This document shows, piece by piece, positions 62,472-64,000 of a DNA stretch of 64,000 nucleotides. Positions within the stretch are counted from its first letter, which is position 1. Each line of letters begins with the position of its first letter. The notes below the pieces were generated by a model, which ran no database searches, was not told where the DNA came from, and was given only the letters and a program-made list of their open reading frames with translations. The stretch spans positions 62,001 through 126,000 of the forward strand of contig JAEUQK010000014.1 of NCBI GenBank assembly GCA_016789265.1, written 5' to 3'. This DNA is from Blastocatellia bacterium. GTDB lineage: Bacteria > Acidobacteriota > Blastocatellia > Pyrinomonadales > Pyrinomonadaceae. Position numbers and translations under genes: made by a program.

Positions 62472-63464
62472 ATGTCACAAAAAGCTGTCAAACCTAGCGA
62501 GATCACGCCCGAGAGTACCTATTTAAATCGTCGAAACTTTATCAGGGCCGGAATATTTGCGGGTACGAGTCTGGCGACCGGGCTGACCTATAGATACTTC
62601 AATCCGATATCGGAAAAGGAGCCTGCACAGACGGAGATATCCACCGTTTCCGCCCAAACCGAACAGTCGACCAAAGAGAAGCCCAATACCTTCGAAGAGA
62701 TAACGAATTACAATAATTTTTACGAGTTTTCGACCAGCAAAGGCCGCGTTGCAAGCGCCGCAAAGGGGTTTGTTACTCGTCCGTGGACGGTAGAGGTAGG
62801 CGGTTTGGTCAACAAGCCCAAGGTTTTTGACATTGATGATCTTTTGAAATTCGACCAAGAGGAACGGATCTATAGATTTCGGTGTGTTGAGGCGTGGTCG
62901 ATGGTCATTCCGTGGATGGGATTCCCGTTAAAGAAACTTCTCGATCAGGTCGAACCGCTCTCAGCCGCAAAGTATGTCGCTTTCGAAACTTACTATCATG
63001 GGAGTTCGACCAATCCCGACGTTAAGCTGCCCATCGGCCCAAACGGAATGCAATCGTCCTTTTCGGCAGGCATCGATTTTCCTTACGTTGAAGGATTGAG
63101 ACTGGACGAGGCGTTGCATCCGCTAACCATACTTGCAACCGGACTTTATGGTAAACCAATGCCCAATCAAAACGGTGCTCCCATTCGATTGGTCGTTCCA
63201 TGGAAATACGGTTTTAAGAGCATAAAGTCGATCGTGAAGATCACATTGACGGACACGGAACCGCCGACGACCTGGAACCTGGCTAATTCGGACGAATACG
63301 GATTCTATTCGAACGTTAATCCGGAGGTAGATCATCCAAGATGGTCGCAGGGGGCGGAACGGCGGATCGGCGAATTTTCGACTAGGACGACTTTGATGTT
63401 CAACGGTTATGCAGACCAAGTGGCCGGTTTGTATGCAGGTATGGATCTACGGAAGTATTTTTGA
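62472..63464 (+). CDS. msrP: protein-methionine-sulfoxide reductase, molybdopterin subunit
   Basis: MsrP reduces methionine sulfoxide in periplasmic proteins. A twin-arginine signal (R20-R21[12 protein letters not shown]) directs folded export. The sulfite-oxidase-like fold shows [35 protein letters not shown] with the molybdenum-ligand Cys138, and [14 protein letters not shown]. Length 330 is normal. Its stop and the msrQ start share one base (TGATG). Confidence 0.95.
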   Translation: MSQKAVKPSEITPESTYLNRRNFIRAGIFAGTSLATGLTYRYFNPISEKEPAQTEISTVSAQTEQSTKEKPNTFEEITNYNNFYEFSTSKGRVASAAKGFVTRPWTVEVGGLVNKPKVFDIDDLLKFDQEERIYRFRCVEAWSMVIPWMGFPLKKLLDQVEPLSAAKYVAFETYYHGSSTNPDVKLPIGPNGMQSSFSAGIDFPYVEGLRLDEALHPLTILATGLYGKPMPNQNGAPIRLVVPWKYGFKSIKSIVKITLTDTEPPTTWNLANSDEYGFYSNVNPEVDHPRWSQGAERRIGEFSTRTTLMFNGYADQVAGLYAGMDLRKYF

Positions 63465-64000
63465 TGAACGAAGTCAGGTTCAATAAGATCTTGGTCGCGC
63501 TCAACGCAATTTTACCGTTAGGTTTGCTTGGATACGATGCTCTCCGCGGTCAACTCGGCGCAAATCCAATTGAATTTTTCTTGCGGACGACCGGTGTCCT
63601 GACACTAGTTTTCCTCATCGTCACACTCTCCGTGACGCCGTTAAGAAAGTTGTTCGGATGGAACTTCGTCATCAAATACCGCCGAATGCTTGGGTTGTTC
63701 GCGTTTTTCTACGGCTTGCTTCACCTGACCACATATAGTGTTTTTGATAAGAGTTTAGACCTTAAATTGATCGGTGCAGACGTGATCCAGCGGCCGTTCA
63801 TTGCCCTTGGAATGACGGCCTTTCTGATGCTTGTCCCCCTGGCAGTGACCTCTACGAATGGTTGGATCAAGCGTCTTGGCGGCAAGCGATGGGCGAGGCT
63901 ACATAAGCTGATCTATCCCATCGCGATCCTGGGCGTGATCCATTTCTGGATGATAGTGAAATCAGACGTATTTTATCCGGCGGTTTTCGGGACGATCCTG
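63464..64000 (+). CDS. msrQ: haem membrane subunit MsrQ, 3' end outside window
   Basis: The frame is open from ATG 63464 to the window end (179 residues). It has hydrophobic spans and the ferric-reductase-like pattern of MsrQ: VTPLRKLFGWNFVIKYRRMLGLFAFFYGLLHLTTY, LVPLAVTSTNGWIKRLGGKRWARLHKLIYPIAILGVIHFWM-like segments with the haem His residues. MsrQ passes electrons from the quinone pool or flavin to MsrP. Cut at the window end after about four spans. Confidence 0.93.
   Translation, partial: MNEVRFNKILVALNAILPLGLLGYDALRGQLGANPIEFFLRTTGVLTLVFLIVTLSVTPLRKLFGWNFVIKYRRMLGLFAFFYGLLHLTTYSVFDKSLDLKLIGADVIQRPFIALGMTAFLMLVPLAVTSTNGWIKRLGGKRWARLHKLIYPIAILGVIHFWMIVKSDVFYPAVFGTIL

Noticed and set aside
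1..64000. CRISPR arrays, insertion sequences, integrases, toxin-antitoxin or phage-defence genes
   Set aside because: No regular repeat-spacer pattern, transposase motif or defence-type protein was found in any frame.

Overview
The window reads as chromosomal DNA of an Acidobacteriota bacterium, probably class Blastocatellia. The main pointers are three secreted von Willebrand factor A proteins of the acidobacterial VWFA-related type, an S46 dipeptidyl-peptidase, ARPP-1, DUF885 and FG-GAP proteins, and a serine/threonine-kinase-like protein joined to a coiled coil. Placement is an inference from gene content. No tRNA, rRNA, insertion sequence, prophage or CRISPR array was seen.

Layout. 1-17.5 kb: end of a TrkA-C (RCK) domain gene, ARPP-1 protein, uvrC, a 23-residue membrane peptide, tsaC, GT39 glycosyltransferase, Gfo/Idh/MocA oxidoreductase, serine hydrolase, two VWA proteins, glgC, mtgA, a tetrahaem cytochrome, an S46 peptidase and an M23 peptidase. 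17.5-28 kb: small membrane proteins, an ECF sigma with a tandem-zinc-finger anti-sigma, nrdR, lon, an MltD-like lytic transglycosylase and a GntR regulator. 28-33.5 kb: a redox-stress block headed by an Rrf2 regulator. It holds a thioredoxin-fold protein, YceI, an MDR oxidoreductase, glutathione peroxidase, a dinucleotide-binding reductase, OsmC and thioredoxin. Three copies of one palindrome (TGTAAC-N7-GTTACA or one change) stand before the regulator, after it and before trxA. 33.5-37 kb: an ArsR regulator with its own palindrome, a rhodanese, a CstB-like persulfide dioxygenase/double rhodanese, a 29-residue membrane peptide, DUF302 and a methyltransferase, which looks like a reactive-sulfur module.

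37-51.8 kb: third VWA protein, deoB, peptidases, DUF305, tsaD, a sugar dehydrogenase with FG-GAP repeats, and the tightly coupled minus-strand run obgE-nadD-rsfS-rlmH-dksA, followed by comF. 51.8-54 kb is the most unusual stretch. It has a minus-strand RNA gene of about 0.5 kb with its own promoter and terminator and many hairpins, which I could not assign to a family. Beside it is a cluster of phased DnaA-box-like TGTGGAAAA repeats (possible oriC), then two secreted proteins with Arg-rich tails. 54-64 kb: rplU-rpmA, hpt, an rpiB-deoC pair with N-terminal extensions like microcompartment cargo, a TPR/TonB protein, a predicted membrane-anchored pseudokinase, and an ECF sigma/anti-sigma pair leading into msrP-msrQ, which is cut by the window end.

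Themes: redox and sulfur stress (two regulated modules plus MsrPQ), deoxyribose-phosphate use (deoB, rpiB, deoC), envelope turnover (mtgA, M23, MltD-like, S46) and a ribosome-assembly operon.
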